Shown here: positions 7,696 to 17,431 of the stretch, in pieces
How the letters are laid out: every line of letters starts with the position of its first letter
Numbering within the stretch: position 1 is the stretch's first letter
Assembly (NCBI GenBank): GCA_036675565.1
Contig: JAKFER010000170.1
Span: 1 to 27,715 of the forward strand
Length of the DNA: 27,715 bases
Direction: 5' to 3'
Source: JACCYQ01 sp036675565
GTDB lineage: Bacteria > Bacteroidota > Bacteroidia > Chitinophagales > Chitinophagaceae
Notes under the pieces: generated by a model
What the model was told of the DNA's origin: nothing
The model's input: only the letters and a program-made list of their open reading frames with translations
The model's database searches: none
Translations under genes and position numbers: made by a program

Positions 7696-10600
7696 GTGTT
7701 AAGGGTTCGATTATCTATTTTTACATTTCATAATACGTTTCCACTGAAAAAATTCCTGAATATACTGGCCCGCGTTGTTTTGATCCTGTTACTCATCATA
7801 ATAGCCATGGGTATATTCATTCAAACGCCAACCGGTCAAAACTGGGTAGTAAAACAGGTTACCAATAAACTCTCCAAAGATCTTAAAACGCAGATCAGCA
7901 TTAAACAAGTTGGTTTTAGTTTTTTTGATAAAATGAATTTGCAGGGTGTTTTGATCCGTGATCAACAGGAAGATACCTTATTATATGCCGGACGGATCAG
8001 GGTGAATATTACCGACTGGTTTTTTCTTAAGAATAAGATAGAACTCAAATACCTGGGGCTGGAAAATGCCCTTGTCAAACTGCAAAGAACAGATTCCGTT
8101 TGGAACTACCGTTTTATCCAGGATTATTTTATGCCCGCATCAACCGGCCAGAAAAAAGAATCCGGCATTGATTTTAACCTGAAAAATGTTGACCTGAAAA
8201 ATGTAGTCTTTGTCCAAAAAGATATCTGGAATGGTAAAAACATGATGTTCAGTGTTGGGATCATGCGTTTGGATACAAAGGAAGGTGATTTTGCCAAACG
8301 GATTGTATCAGTAAATAGTCTTTACCTGAAAGATCCCATTGTTGCATTATTTAATTATCCCAAAAAAAATCCGACGCCCAAAGACATAATAGATGAAACG
8401 GATCCCTTACCGGTTAATATCGATTCGCTTTTACAATGGAACCCGGAAGGTTGGGTAATTAATGTAGAAAGAATGAATATTGAGAATGGCCATTTCAAAA
8501 ATGATAATGGCCATAGTGAACCCCTGGCACATTTTGATAGCAGGCATGTATCCTTAAGTAAAATTAATGGTACCATCAATTCTCTCAATTGGAGAAATGA
8601 TACCATCTCCGCCCTTGTAAAATTAGATGCTGAAGAACGCAGCGGTCTCAAGATTACCAATTTCGAATCCCGCGTCAATGTACATCCGCAGGCCATGGTA
8701 TTTAACGACCTGCTGCTGCAAACCAACAACAGTGTTATTAAAGATCACCTTGTTTTTCGCTTTAATGATTTTGCGGATATGAATAATTTTATCCGCAATG
8801 TAAAAATAGAAGCCCGTTTGCGCGGCTCTGAACTGGATAGTGATGATATTGCTTTTTTTGCCCCCAATATTAAAAGCTGGAACCGTAAGATTAAAATATC
8901 TGGTGATGCCCGGGGAACGGTTAATGATTTAAAATTAGAAGACCTGGTTGTGCAGGCTGGCGGCAGCACTTATTTTGAAGGCAATGCCAGTTTGTTTGGC
9001 TTGCCTGATGTGGACCTGACTTTTATAGATCTGAATGCAAAAGAATTCAGAACCACTTATGCAGATGCACTTACCTACGTTCCCCAGTTAAGAAATGTAA
9101 ATCAGCCTGCTATTCATAAATTAAAGTTTGTCCGTTTCAATGGAAGTTTTACCGGTTTCATTCGCGACTTTGTAACATTCGGAACCATTGAAACAGCCTT
9201 AGGTACCATCACCAGTGATATCAATATGAAATTGCCCAAAGGTGGCACTCCTGTGTATTCGGGAAATATTGCAACCTCCAATTTTCAACTCGGATCATTT
9301 TTACAAAATACAACTTTGGGTAATATTGGTTTTGAAGGCGATGTAAAGGGCCGTGGATTTAAATGGAGTTCTTTGATGGTCGATATCGATGGAAAAATAA
9401 ATCACCTTGAATTTAATGATTACCGCTACCGCAATATCATTACCAATGGAACATTGAATAAACAATTGTTTGATGGATTTTTCCAGATCAATGATTCCAA
9501 TGCGGTTATGACATTAAATGGGATTGTGGATCTGAACGGACCAACACCCAAATTTAATTTTGTAGCCGATGTGGAAGAACTAAACCTGCTTCCATTAAAA
9601 CTTACAAAAGATAATCTTTCATTTAATGGACAATTCAACCTGAATTTTACCGGCAGTAACATCGATAATTTTTCTGGGGTGGCCCGTATCAGCGAAGGTT
9701 CCTTATTAAAAGATGGCAATCGCCTTTCTTTTGATTCCCTATACCTTGCTTCGTCATATGAAGGTGGGGTCAAAACATTGAGAGCCATCTCCAATGAGTT
9801 TGATGCAACCGTTACAGGAGAATTTAATTTGCAGGAATTACCACAAACCGTCACCCTGTTTTTAAACAAATATTATCCTGCTTATATCCGGCAGCCGGCA
9901 AAAATCCCAGCCAGCCAATCATTTAGTTTTGATATTAAAACCAATTTAGTTGATGAATACATACAACTGATTGATAAAAATCTTTCCGGTTTTAATTACA
10001 GTCATATCCAGGGTTCGTTGAACACCGCAAATAGCCAGCTTTCGCTGCAAGCAAATGTTCCAAGGTTTGCTTACCAGAAATATGTTTTTAATAATGCACG
10101 GATCACTGCAACCGGCGATCTTGAAAAATTAACCCTGAGTGGCGACCTGGATAATGTAATTGTTGCAGACAGCCTGAACCTGCCCCAAACGCATTTTGAA
10201 GTCGTTGCTCAAAATGACATCAGCAATATTATTTTAACAACCAGTGCCAACCAGGGAATTGATGATGCAAGAATTGCGGCGCAGGTTCAAACTTTCAGTG
10301 ATGGTGTAAAGATCACTTTTCAACCAACCACTTTTGTGTTGAATGGAAAAACGTGGACCATTCATGAAAATGGTGAATTGGTATTTCGTACCAGCAGCGT
10401 GGCAACAGGGGAATTATTACTCACCGAAAGTAACCAGGAAATAAGAATCAATACAGTTCCATCCGATATTGGCGATTGGAATGATCTGCAGGTTAGAATC
10501 AGCAAACTAAATTTGGGTGATATTTCTCCATTCCTGATCAAGAAAAACCGGGTAGAAGGTCTTGTTTCCGGGTCCATTTTTATTGAGGATCCAACAGGAA

Positions 10601-12567
10601 GAATGAATATAACGGCCGATATATTAACCGACCAGTTAAGAATGGATGATGATTCTATCGGCCAGGTACAAGCGAATATTACTTATGACAATATAACCGG
10701 CGAATTAAAAGGAACAGGTTTTAACCTGGATCCTGAACATAAGATCAATTTTGATCTTGAACTGTATTTTAAAGACAGCCTGCGATTTAAAGACAACCGG
10801 ATAACAGCTAAACTGCAATCTTTTCACCTGAGTATATTGGAAAGATTCCTGGGCACGCTTTTTTCAGACATACAAGGTTTTGTAACCGGTAACCTGGATA
10901 TTACCGGACCTTTTAATGAACTAACGTTTACGGGTAAGGGAAGATTAAAAGATGCAGGATTGAAGGTAAATTTTACCCAGGTTTATTATAAAATACCAGA
11001 TGCGGATATTGAATTAAAACCAACTGAATTAAACCTGGGAAAACTAAAGCTGGTTGACCAGTTTGGCAGAACGGCAACGCTTTCCGGAACCATTCAGCAC
11101 AACTCCTGGCGCAATATGTTTTTCGATATTACGGCCCGGGTTGATGGACAACCCATGGAACTTTTAAATACCACGGTTAAGGATAATGAATTGTTTTTTG
11201 GAAAAGCAAGAGGTACCGGTTCATTCGCCTTGATTGGTCCGCAGTCAGATATGTTTATGAAGATTGATGCTACCGCTTCTCAGCAGGATAGTTCATACAT
11301 CACCATCCGCAGCACGGAAACCCGCGAAAGTGGCACGGCCGATTTTTTGGTTGAAAGAAAATATGGCCGCGAGATGACTGAAGAAGATGTAAAATCAAAC
11401 CTTTCCAAGATCACTTATGATGTGGATATTACTGCCGACAATCATCTGAATGTAAAATTCATTCTGGATGATTTAACTGGTGACGAAATTAATGGACGTG
11501 GCGAAGGAAACCTGAATATCCGTGCCGGCACTTTTGAACCATTGACCATGCGGGGCAGATTTGATATTGAACAGGGAGATTATACTTTTACTTTTCAATC
11601 TTTTTTCAAAAAACCATTTACACTCAGACCAAACAGTGGCAATTATATTAGCTGGAGTGGAGATCCATTAGCTGCAACAGTAAGGTTAACCGCACAATAC
11701 ACTGCAGAAGATGTCAGTTTTGCCCCTTTGGCAACGTCGTTAGGTTTGAATACCAGTTTATCAAGGGCAAGGGGTGATGTATTTGTGGTAGCCACATTAA
11801 CGGAAGACCTGTTCAGACCGGTCATTGATTTCCGACTGGAGTTTCCACCGAATAGTGTGGCGATTACTGATCCTTCATTGTCATTTAGTATTCAGCAGAT
11901 CGTCAAAAATCAAAACGAACTTTATAAACAGGCATCTTACCTGATCGTGTTTAACAGTTTCGCAAATGTGGAAAGCATTCAAAATGCGGGTGGTGGTTCT
12001 TTTGGAACCGCATTGAATGAATTTGCTTACAGTACGTTGTCTGGTATTTTTTTTAACGAGATCAACAAGCAGTTAAATTCCATTCTTACAAAAATATTTA
12101 AGAATGATGAGAACCTAACGTTTACCCTTAGTGGATCTTTGTACAACCGCAATTTGATTGATCGAAACCAGAATAACAGTTTTAATATAAACCAGGGCAA
12201 TTTTAATTTCACCGTGGGACGCTCATTCTTTAACGACAGATTCGTTTTAACTTTTGGCAGTGGTTTTGATGTTCCGCTGGCAAACAGCGCCCAATATAAT
12301 TTTCAATTTCTACCGGATATTTCAGCTGAATGGCTGATCAATCAGTCCGGGACCGTAAGGGCAACATTCTTTTACAGGGAGAACCTGGATTACCTGACAA
12401 CCAGTGTAGGCAGCCGGACTACCAAACGTGCAGGTGCCAGTATCGCCTACCGGAAAGAATTTGATTCATTGGAACAATTACTGAAACGCAAAAACCAGGA
12501 AGCTCAAAGAGCCAGGTTACAAACTACACCTCCACCTCCTGTGTCTGGCATCGAGGGAAATGATTAA
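7696..12567 (+). CDS. tamB: TamB-family translocation and assembly protein (DUF490)
   Basis: This is a very long (up to 1623 residues) inner-membrane-anchored, periplasm-spanning protein. One N-terminal membrane segment (about residues 22-46, rich in I, L and V) is followed by roughly 1100 residues of beta-rich AsmA/TamB repeats. The C-terminal TamB domain (about 1230-1600) has the typical stretch GRGEGNLNIRAGTFEPLTMR and then DIEQGDYTFTFQ. The family works with an Omp85 partner (TamA or TamL) in outer-membrane protein insertion or lipid transport; that partner is not in the window. The tail is Pro-rich (TPPPPV). The start is unsure: GTG 7696 is the first start, but a -7-like TACATTTC lies inside the frame at 7722-7729, and CTG at 7744 would give the more natural L/MKKFLNILARVVLIL. 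There is no ATG before the middle of the membrane segment. Confidence 0.92.
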   Translation: MLRVRLSIFTFHNTFPLKKFLNILARVVLILLLIIIAMGIFIQTPTGQNWVVKQVTNKLSKDLKTQISIKQVGFSFFDKMNLQGVLIRDQQEDTLLYAGRIRVNITDWFFLKNKIELKYLGLENALVKLQRTDSVWNYRFIQDYFMPASTGQKKESGIDFNLKNVDLKNVVFVQKDIWNGKNMMFSVGIMRLDTKEGDFAKRIVSVNSLYLKDPIVALFNYPKKNPTPKDIIDETDPLPVNIDSLLQWNPEGWVINVERMNIENGHFKNDNGHSEPLAHFDSRHVSLSKINGTINSLNWRNDTISALVKLDAEERSGLKITNFESRVNVHPQAMVFNDLLLQTNNSVIKDHLVFRFNDFADMNNFIRNVKIEARLRGSELDSDDIAFFAPNIKSWNRKIKISGDARGTVNDLKLEDLVVQAGGSTYFEGNASLFGLPDVDLTFIDLNAKEFRTTYADALTYVPQLRNVNQPAIHKLKFVRFNGSFTGFIRDFVTFGTIETALGTITSDINMKLPKGGTPVYSGNIATSNFQLGSFLQNTTLGNIGFEGDVKGRGFKWSSLMVDIDGKINHLEFNDYRYRNIITNGTLNKQLFDGFFQINDSNAVMTLNGIVDLNGPTPKFNFVADVEELNLLPLKLTKDNLSFNGQFNLNFTGSNIDNFSGVARISEGSLLKDGNRLSFDSLYLASSYEGGVKTLRAISNEFDATVTGEFNLQELPQTVTLFLNKYYPAYIRQPAKIPASQSFSFDIKTNLVDEYIQLIDKNLSGFNYSHIQGSLNTANSQLSLQANVPRFAYQKYVFNNARITATGDLEKLTLSGDLDNVIVADSLNLPQTHFEVVAQNDISNIILTTSANQGIDDARIAAQVQTFSDGVKITFQPTTFVLNGKTWTIHENGELVFRTSSVATGELLLTESNQEIRINTVPSDIGDWNDLQVRISKLNLGDISPFLIKKNRVEGLVSGSIFIEDPTGRMNITADILTDQLRMDDDSIGQVQANITYDNITGELKGTGFNLDPEHKINFDLELYFKDSLRFKDNRITAKLQSFHLSILERFLGTLFSDIQGFVTGNLDITGPFNELTFTGKGRLKDAGLKVNFTQVYYKIPDADIELKPTELNLGKLKLVDQFGRTATLSGTIQHNSWRNMFFDITARVDGQPMELLNTTVKDNELFFGKARGTGSFALIGPQSDMFMKIDATASQQDSSYITIRSTETRESGTADFLVERKYGREMTEEDVKSNLSKITYDVDITADNHLNVKFILDDLTGDEINGRGEGNLNIRAGTFEPLTMRGRFDIEQGDYTFTFQSFFKKPFTLRPNSGNYISWSGDPLAATVRLTAQYTAEDVSFAPLATSLGLNTSLSRARGDVFVVATLTEDLFRPVIDFRLEFPPNSVAITDPSLSFSIQQIVKNQNELYKQASYLIVFNSFANVESIQNAGGGSFGTALNEFAYSTLSGIFFNEINKQLNSILTKIFKNDENLTFTLSGSLYNRNLIDRNQNNSFNINQGNFNFTVGRSFFNDRFVLTFGSGFDVPLANSAQYNFQFLPDISAEWLINQSGTVRATFFYRENLDYLTTSVGSRTTKRAGASIAYRKEFDSLEQLLKRKNQEAQRARLQTTPPPPVSGIEGND
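7722..7729 (+). promoter_or_regulatory. Possible -7 box of tamB
   Basis: TACATTTC matches TAnnTTTG except the last base. If used, transcription would begin near 7735, after GTG 7696, leaving CTG 7744 as the first plausible start. Confidence 0.3.
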
Positions 12568-12587
12568 TGAAATTTTTATTGGTTGGC

Positions 12588-13784
12588 TTACATGAATTCG
12601 TGACCCATCTTATCCCTTTTGGTTTGCATATACTTTTCATTGTGCGGGTTCGATTCGATATGCAAGGGAATATTTTCAACGATCTCCAGGCCATAACCAA
12701 TCAGCCCTACCCTTTTTTTCGGGTTATTGCTGATCATTCTCAATTTGGTAATTCCAATATGTCTAAGCATTTGGGCACCCACACCATAGTCTCGCTGGTC
12801 CATTTGAAAACCCAGGTGCAGGTTGGCTTCAACGGTATCCATTCCTTCTTCCTGTAAACGGTAAGCTTTTAATTTATTGAGCAAACCAATGCCACGACCT
12901 TCCTGGTTCATATACAGTATAGCGCCCTTGCCTTCGGTTTCAACCATCTGCATGGCTTTATGCAATTGCTCTCCGCAATCGCAGCGTAATGAACCCAATA
13001 TATCGCCGGTAAAGCATGAACTATGCACCCTGACCAGTACCGGTTCATCTTTTTCCCATTCTCCTTTTATTAATGCAAGATGTTCGTTCGATGTGTTTTT
13101 CTCCTGGAATGCAATCAACTTGAAATCGCCATATTGCGTAGGCATATCAACCCGGACAATTTCTTCGATCAGGGAATCCCGCTTCATGCGATATTCGATC
13201 AGGTCTTTAATGGTGATGAGCTTGAAGTTAAATTTCTCAGCCACTTTTACCAGTTCAGGTAAACGGGCCATGCTTCCGTCATCATTCATAATTTCAACCA
13301 AAACCCCAGCAGGTTCCATTCCCGCCAAACGGGCAAGGTCTGTAGTAGCTTCTGTATGTCCGGTACGGCGCAGAACGCCACCTTTTTTGGAGCGCAAAGG
13401 AAAAATGTGACCGGGTCTGCCAAGATCTTCCGGTTTTGTATGTGGATCTATGAGCGCCTGTATGGTTTTGGCACGATCATGTGCTGAAATACCTGTGGTA
13501 CAGCCATGACCCAGTAAATCGACCGAAACGGTAAATGCCGTTTCATGAAGGGCGGTATTATTGTTAACCATTACTTCCAGCCCCAGTTCATTACAACGAT
13601 CCTCTAAAAGCGGTGCACAGATCAATCCGCGACCATGCTTGCTCATAAAATTGATCACTTCCGGGGTAACATTACGGGCAGCAGTTATAAAATCACCTTC
13701 ATTTTCGCGGTCCTCATCATCCACTACAATAACCAGTTTACCTGCTTTTATATCTTCAATAGCACTTTCAATCGTATCGAACAT
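12588..13784 (-). CDS. ribBA: Bifunctional DHBP synthase / GTP cyclohydrolase II (riboflavin synthesis)
   Basis: This 398-residue cytosolic enzyme supplies both precursors of riboflavin. The N-terminal half (1-205) is 3,4-dihydroxy-2-butanone 4-phosphate synthase, acting on ribulose 5-phosphate: the acidic loop DDEDRENEGD is at 22-31, and GHGCTTGISAHDRA carries the catalytic His region. The C-terminal half (206-398) is GTP cyclohydrolase II, opening GTP to the pyrimidine: zinc ligands Cys257, Cys268 and Cys270 in SSCFTGDILGSLRCDCG, then NQEGRGIGL and the dimer/active-site stretch DQRDYGVGAQ. Both halves look intact and of normal length. Its end converges on tamB with a 20-bp gap and no clear terminator. 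No other rib gene and no FMN riboswitch was seen nearby; the leader is only about 10 bases. Confidence 0.97.
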   Translation of the reverse strand: MFDTIESAIEDIKAGKLVIVVDDEDRENEGDFITAARNVTPEVINFMSKHGRGLICAPLLEDRCNELGLEVMVNNNTALHETAFTVSVDLLGHGCTTGISAHDRAKTIQALIDPHTKPEDLGRPGHIFPLRSKKGGVLRRTGHTEATTDLARLAGMEPAGVLVEIMNDDGSMARLPELVKVAEKFNFKLITIKDLIEYRMKRDSLIEEIVRVDMPTQYGDFKLIAFQEKNTSNEHLALIKGEWEKDEPVLVRVHSSCFTGDILGSLRCDCGEQLHKAMQMVETEGKGAILYMNQEGRGIGLLNKLKAYRLQEEGMDTVEANLHLGFQMDQRDYGVGAQMLRHIGITKLRMISNNPKKRVGLIGYGLEIVENIPLHIESNPHNEKYMQTKRDKMGHEFM

Positions 13785-13801
13785 GTGAGCTGAAATTTTT
13801 G

Positions 13802-13809
13802 CAAAGGTA
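13802..13809 (-). promoter_or_regulatory. -7 box of ribBA
   Basis: TACCTTTG on the minus strand matches TAnnTTTG fully, 17 bases before the ATG at 13784. The short leader leaves no room for an FMN riboswitch. Confidence 0.65.
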
Positions 13810-13951
13810 AAGCAAAACCACTGCTGTTAAAATCATTCGTACAAAAGGCATTGTAAGGCAGCAAACATTGTATAAAAGTTGTCTTTTATCAATTCTTCCA
13901 TAGGGTAACAAATTGTTAATATTTCACTGTTCATTATCAGTTTTAATTGTA

Positions 13952-13959
13952 TTTCTTTG
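13952..13959 (+). promoter_or_regulatory. -7 box of the TonB-dependent receptor gene
   Basis: TTTCTTTG followed by CACCCG resembles TAnnTTTG with one mismatch (T for A at position 2). It lies 22 bases before ATG 13982 and thus excludes the longer TTG start at 13913. A 13-bp dyad (TAACAA-A-TTGTTA, 13906-13918) sits about 35 bases upstream and could be an operator. Confidence 0.45.
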
Positions 13960-13981
13960 CACCCGTAAAAAACAACTATAT

Positions 13982-16900
13982 ATGTTTAAGAGATTATTAA
14001 CTTTAATTGGGTTTGCCTTATTCAGCTTCCAGTTAATGGCCCAGGTTACCACCAGTAGTATGAGTGGAACGGTAAAATCATCTACTGATGAACCGTTGGT
14101 AGGGGCTACAGTAACAGCAACCCATTTACCTACAGGTACCGTGTATCGTACGGTAACACGCACCGGTGGCCGTTTTGATATTGTAAATATGGATCCGGGT
14201 GGACCTTACAGTGTTGCTGTTTCTTTTATTGGGTTTGGAATGGCTACCCGTTCTGACATTACTTTAGCGCTGGGCGAAGAATATCGCACTGACTTTATAA
14301 TGACCAGCGAAACAGGTGAACTTTCCGAAGTAGTTATTTCCGCCACCCGTAATAACAGGGTTTTGAAGAGTGGCGCAGTTACCAATATTACAACTACACA
14401 ATTAAATAACCTGCCTACCATCAGCCGCAGCATAAATGACTTTACCCGTTTAACACCACAAGCAGGTAATTCTAGCAGCTTTAATGGACGTGATAGTCGG
14501 TTGAATAACATTACTATTGATGGAGCTAACTTCAATAACAGTTTCGGTTTAAGCAGTAACAACTTACCAGGTGGAGATGCACAGCCAATTTCATTGGATG
14601 CTATTGAAGAAATCAGTGTAAACATCTCTCCATTTGACGTACGCCAGGGTAATTTTACAGGAGCTGGAATCAGTGCCATAACAAAAAGTGGAACGAATAC
14701 ATTTACCGGTTCTGTATATACTTATTATCGTAACCAGGATTTTAATGGTAGAAATGTAGGTGATGTAAAACTGGCAGAAAGCGAAAAAACAGCTAACAAA
14801 TTATATGGTGCCCGTGTTGGTGGTCCCATCATCAAAAACAAGTTATTCTTCTTTTTAAATGGTGAATATGAAACCCGCACTTATCCCGGTTTAAACTGGG
14901 TTGCTACAAGAAGTGGTGCATCTGGAGCAAATGTTTCCCGTACTACTGCTGCTGACCTGGATGCAGTTTCAAATTATGTAAGAAATCAATTTGGATACGA
15001 AACAGGTCCTTATGAGAACCTGGGTAATTTTTCATCGGATAATGTAAAAGCATTAGGACGTATTGACTGGAACATCAGTGATGACCATCGTTTAAGTGTT
15101 CGTTATAATTATGTAAAAAGCACCAACGACCAAACTACTAATGCTACTTCAGCACCCAATCCAAGAGCCAGCTCAAGTCGTTGGAGCCGCAATGCCATGG
15201 CATATTCAAATGCGAATTATGGATTTGAGGACCTTGTTTCATCATGGACAGTTGATCTGAAAAGTAAATTCGGAAAGTTCAATAACCAGTTATTAGGCAC
15301 TTATACTAATATTGAAACCAATCGTACCAGTGGTTCATCCCCTTTCCCTTTTATTGACATCTGGGAAGGCGGTGATGCATATATAAGTCTTGGTTATGAA
15401 TTATTCAGCTATAATAATGCTGTAAAAAATAAAGTTTATACCATAACGGATAACTTATCATACAATGTTGGAAAGCATAGTTTAACGGCAGGTTTGGCTT
15501 TTGACTACCTGTATTTTGGTAACAGCTTTTTGCGTTACGGAACAAGTTATTATCGTTTTAATTCAGTAAACGATTTCTTAACCAACCAGGCTCCTACTGC
15601 TTACGCATTAACCTATGGTTATAATAATACTGATCCAATTGCTGATTTGGAATTTGGTCAATTGGCAGGATACATCCAGGATGAGATTAAAGTAAATGAC
15701 AAATTAAAAATAATGGCCGGTATTCGTTTTGACAAAGCCATTTATTTAAAAGATCCTGAACCCAATGCAGCCATTGCTGACAAAACTTTCCAGGACCTGG
15801 AAGGACAACCTTATAAATTTGATGTTGGATCATGGCCAGAAAGTAAAATGTTATGGTCTCCAAGAATTGGATTTAACTATGATGTTGAAGGAAACCGCAA
15901 CCTGATTGTTCGTGGTGGTACAGGTATCTTTACCGGTCGTTTACCATTTGTGTATTATACCAACCAGCCTACCAATAGTTATGGTTTACAGGCAACTGTT
16001 GAAAGAGTTGGTACAGATGCTGCAGCTTATCCTTTCAACCCTGATCCAAATGCATACAGGGGAACTTTCCCTCAATCATCCAGCACTTTACCATCAGGCG
16101 CTTCTTTAGCTATTGTTGACAAAGATTTCGTTTTCCCACAGGTTTGGAGAACTTCATTAGGATTTGACAAACGTTTACCGTGGGATCTGTTATTAACCAT
16201 GGAAGCCATTTATACTAAAGATGTAAATGCCATCTTCCAGTATAATGCAAATCTTAAAAACCCTAACAGTTCATTTACTGCTGGTCCAGACCAAAGACCT
16301 CGTTTTGATGCTTCTGCTGACAGGCCAGTTGAATCAAGTGTAAGAGAAGCGATGGTTTTAACTAATACAGATCGTGGAAATGGTTTTAGTTATGCAGCCG
16401 TAATCAGCCGCAACTTCCGCAATGGATTCTTTGGCCAAATTTCATACAGCTACAATAACACCATGGACCTTTCCAGCAATCCGGGCTCACAAGCTGCTTC
16501 TGCATGGAGTAATTTGAATAGTGTTCGCGGAAATAATGATCTGGATCTTGCTATTTCACAATACTCTGTTCCGCATCGTATAACTGCGGTTGCATCTTAC
16601 CGTTTTGAATATGCGCAAAATTTTGCGACTACTGTTTCAGTATTTTATGAAGGAAATGCACAAGGAAGATTCAGCTATCGTTACAGCAACGATATGAACA
16701 ATGATGGTTTAAGTAATGACCTGCTGTACATTCCAAAAGATCGGACAGAAGCCGGTATGTTAATTCCTAATGCAGCAGATGCAGATGCTTTCTGGGCATA
16801 TGTTCAGCAAGATAAATACCTGGATCGCAACAAAGGAAATTATGCTGAAGCTTATGGTGCATTATTACCATGGTTACATAATATTGATCTGAAATTATTG

Positions 16901-17176
16901 CAGGATTTCTCTGTAAGAGCTGGTGGCAGAAAACACACTTTACAATTCAGTGTTGACATGTTGAACTTCACCAATTTTATTAATAAAGAATGGGGTGTAA
17001 GAGACAGGCAGGCAGTAAGTAATGGTGGTATTTTACGTTACACCGCATTAGCCTCTGGAATGCCACAGTTTACCATGAATAAGGTAAATAATGAATACCC
17101 GACAAGAACCTTTGAGCCGGTAACAACAACAAGCAGCACATGGGGATTACAGTTAGGTTTACGTTATATTTTTTAA
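13982..17176 (+). CDS. Oar-like TonB-dependent outer-membrane receptor with carboxypeptidase regulatory-like domain
   Basis: From ATG 13982 the product is 1064 residues with a signal peptide ending near LMAQ (residue 21). A carboxypeptidase regulatory-like beta-sandwich (about 25-110, SGTVKSSTDEPLVGATVTA) precedes a TonB-box-like stretch SEVVISAT and the plug (SRSINDFTRLTPQAG, NNITIDGANFNNSFG, IEEISVNISPFDVRQGNFTGAGI). The remainder is an outer-membrane barrel ending in aromatic RYIF. The SPFDVRQGNFTGAGISAITKSGTN type plug is characteristic of the Oar/OmpA-related receptors rather than SusC proteins, and there is no SusD next to it. Oar relatives have been linked to protein secretion and adhesion in myxobacteria; the cargo here is unknown. 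A TTG at 13913 could extend the frame but lies upstream of the -7 box. A strong palindromic terminator follows. Confidence 0.92.
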   Translation: MFKRLLTLIGFALFSFQLMAQVTTSSMSGTVKSSTDEPLVGATVTATHLPTGTVYRTVTRTGGRFDIVNMDPGGPYSVAVSFIGFGMATRSDITLALGEEYRTDFIMTSETGELSEVVISATRNNRVLKSGAVTNITTTQLNNLPTISRSINDFTRLTPQAGNSSSFNGRDSRLNNITIDGANFNNSFGLSSNNLPGGDAQPISLDAIEEISVNISPFDVRQGNFTGAGISAITKSGTNTFTGSVYTYYRNQDFNGRNVGDVKLAESEKTANKLYGARVGGPIIKNKLFFFLNGEYETRTYPGLNWVATRSGASGANVSRTTAADLDAVSNYVRNQFGYETGPYENLGNFSSDNVKALGRIDWNISDDHRLSVRYNYVKSTNDQTTNATSAPNPRASSSRWSRNAMAYSNANYGFEDLVSSWTVDLKSKFGKFNNQLLGTYTNIETNRTSGSSPFPFIDIWEGGDAYISLGYELFSYNNAVKNKVYTITDNLSYNVGKHSLTAGLAFDYLYFGNSFLRYGTSYYRFNSVNDFLTNQAPTAYALTYGYNNTDPIADLEFGQLAGYIQDEIKVNDKLKIMAGIRFDKAIYLKDPEPNAAIADKTFQDLEGQPYKFDVGSWPESKMLWSPRIGFNYDVEGNRNLIVRGGTGIFTGRLPFVYYTNQPTNSYGLQATVERVGTDAAAYPFNPDPNAYRGTFPQSSSTLPSGASLAIVDKDFVFPQVWRTSLGFDKRLPWDLLLTMEAIYTKDVNAIFQYNANLKNPNSSFTAGPDQRPRFDASADRPVESSVREAMVLTNTDRGNGFSYAAVISRNFRNGFFGQISYSYNNTMDLSSNPGSQAASAWSNLNSVRGNNDLDLAISQYSVPHRITAVASYRFEYAQNFATTVSVFYEGNAQGRFSYRYSNDMNNDGLSNDLLYIPKDRTEAGMLIPNAADADAFWAYVQQDKYLDRNKGNYAEAYGALLPWLHNIDLKLLQDFSVRAGGRKHTLQFSVDMLNFTNFINKEWGVRDRQAVSNGGILRYTALASGMPQFTMNKVNNEYPTRTFEPVTTTSSTWGLQLGLRYIF

Positions 17177-17198
17177 TAGATAGAAAGAATTGAATACA

Positions 17199-17230
17199 AA
17201 AAAAGCTGCCTCAATTGAGGCAGCTTTTTT
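17199..17230. terminator. Bidirectional terminator between receptor and esterase genes
   Basis: A perfect 32-bp palindrome: arms AAAAAAGCTGCCTCAA and TTGAGGCAGCTTTTTT meet without a spacer. It gives a GC-rich stem with a T tract in both directions, and so can end transcripts of both converging genes. Confidence 0.92.
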
Positions 17231-17292
17231 AATAATGAAGAATTATTAATTTGAAAATAATATAGTCGAATAGCACAGCCTAATTTAAAGGA

Positions 17293-17431
17293 GTTTAGAG
17301 TTTAGTGGAATGACTTAGTTTTTTTCCATTCATTAAATAAACTAAAAAGAAAATAACCATATTAACCTAATTCCAAATCCCCAATTCCTAATTACACTAT
17401 AGAACCAATCAACCTTTCAACTTATCAACTA
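17293..17431. repeat. Composite array: GTTTAGW, CCYAATY heptamers and WTCAACNN octamers
   Basis: Left part: GTTTAGA and GTTTAGT (17293-17306). Right part: four heptamers CCTAATT, CCAAATC, CCCAATT, CCTAATT (17366-17393), then three octamers ATCAACCT, TTCAACTT, ATCAACTA (17408-17431). The octamers run through the stop codon and last residues of the esterase gene, just as the matching octamers at 6310-6325 run through the desaturase stop. A decayed or composite copy is likely. Confidence 0.65.

Noticed and set aside
9426..9869. A 147-residue open frame on the minus strand within tamB
   Set aside because: It is antisense to a clear TamB frame and shows no motif, promoter or terminator.
12877..13410. 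A 177-residue open frame on the plus strand opposite ribBA
   Set aside because: It lies wholly within the well-conserved ribBA gene, has no family motifs and is rich in residues typical of antisense shadows.
13785..13981. FMN riboswitch upstream of ribBA
   Set aside because: The -7 box lies only 17 bases before the start, leaving no space for a riboswitch, and no conserved RFN-like sequence was seen.
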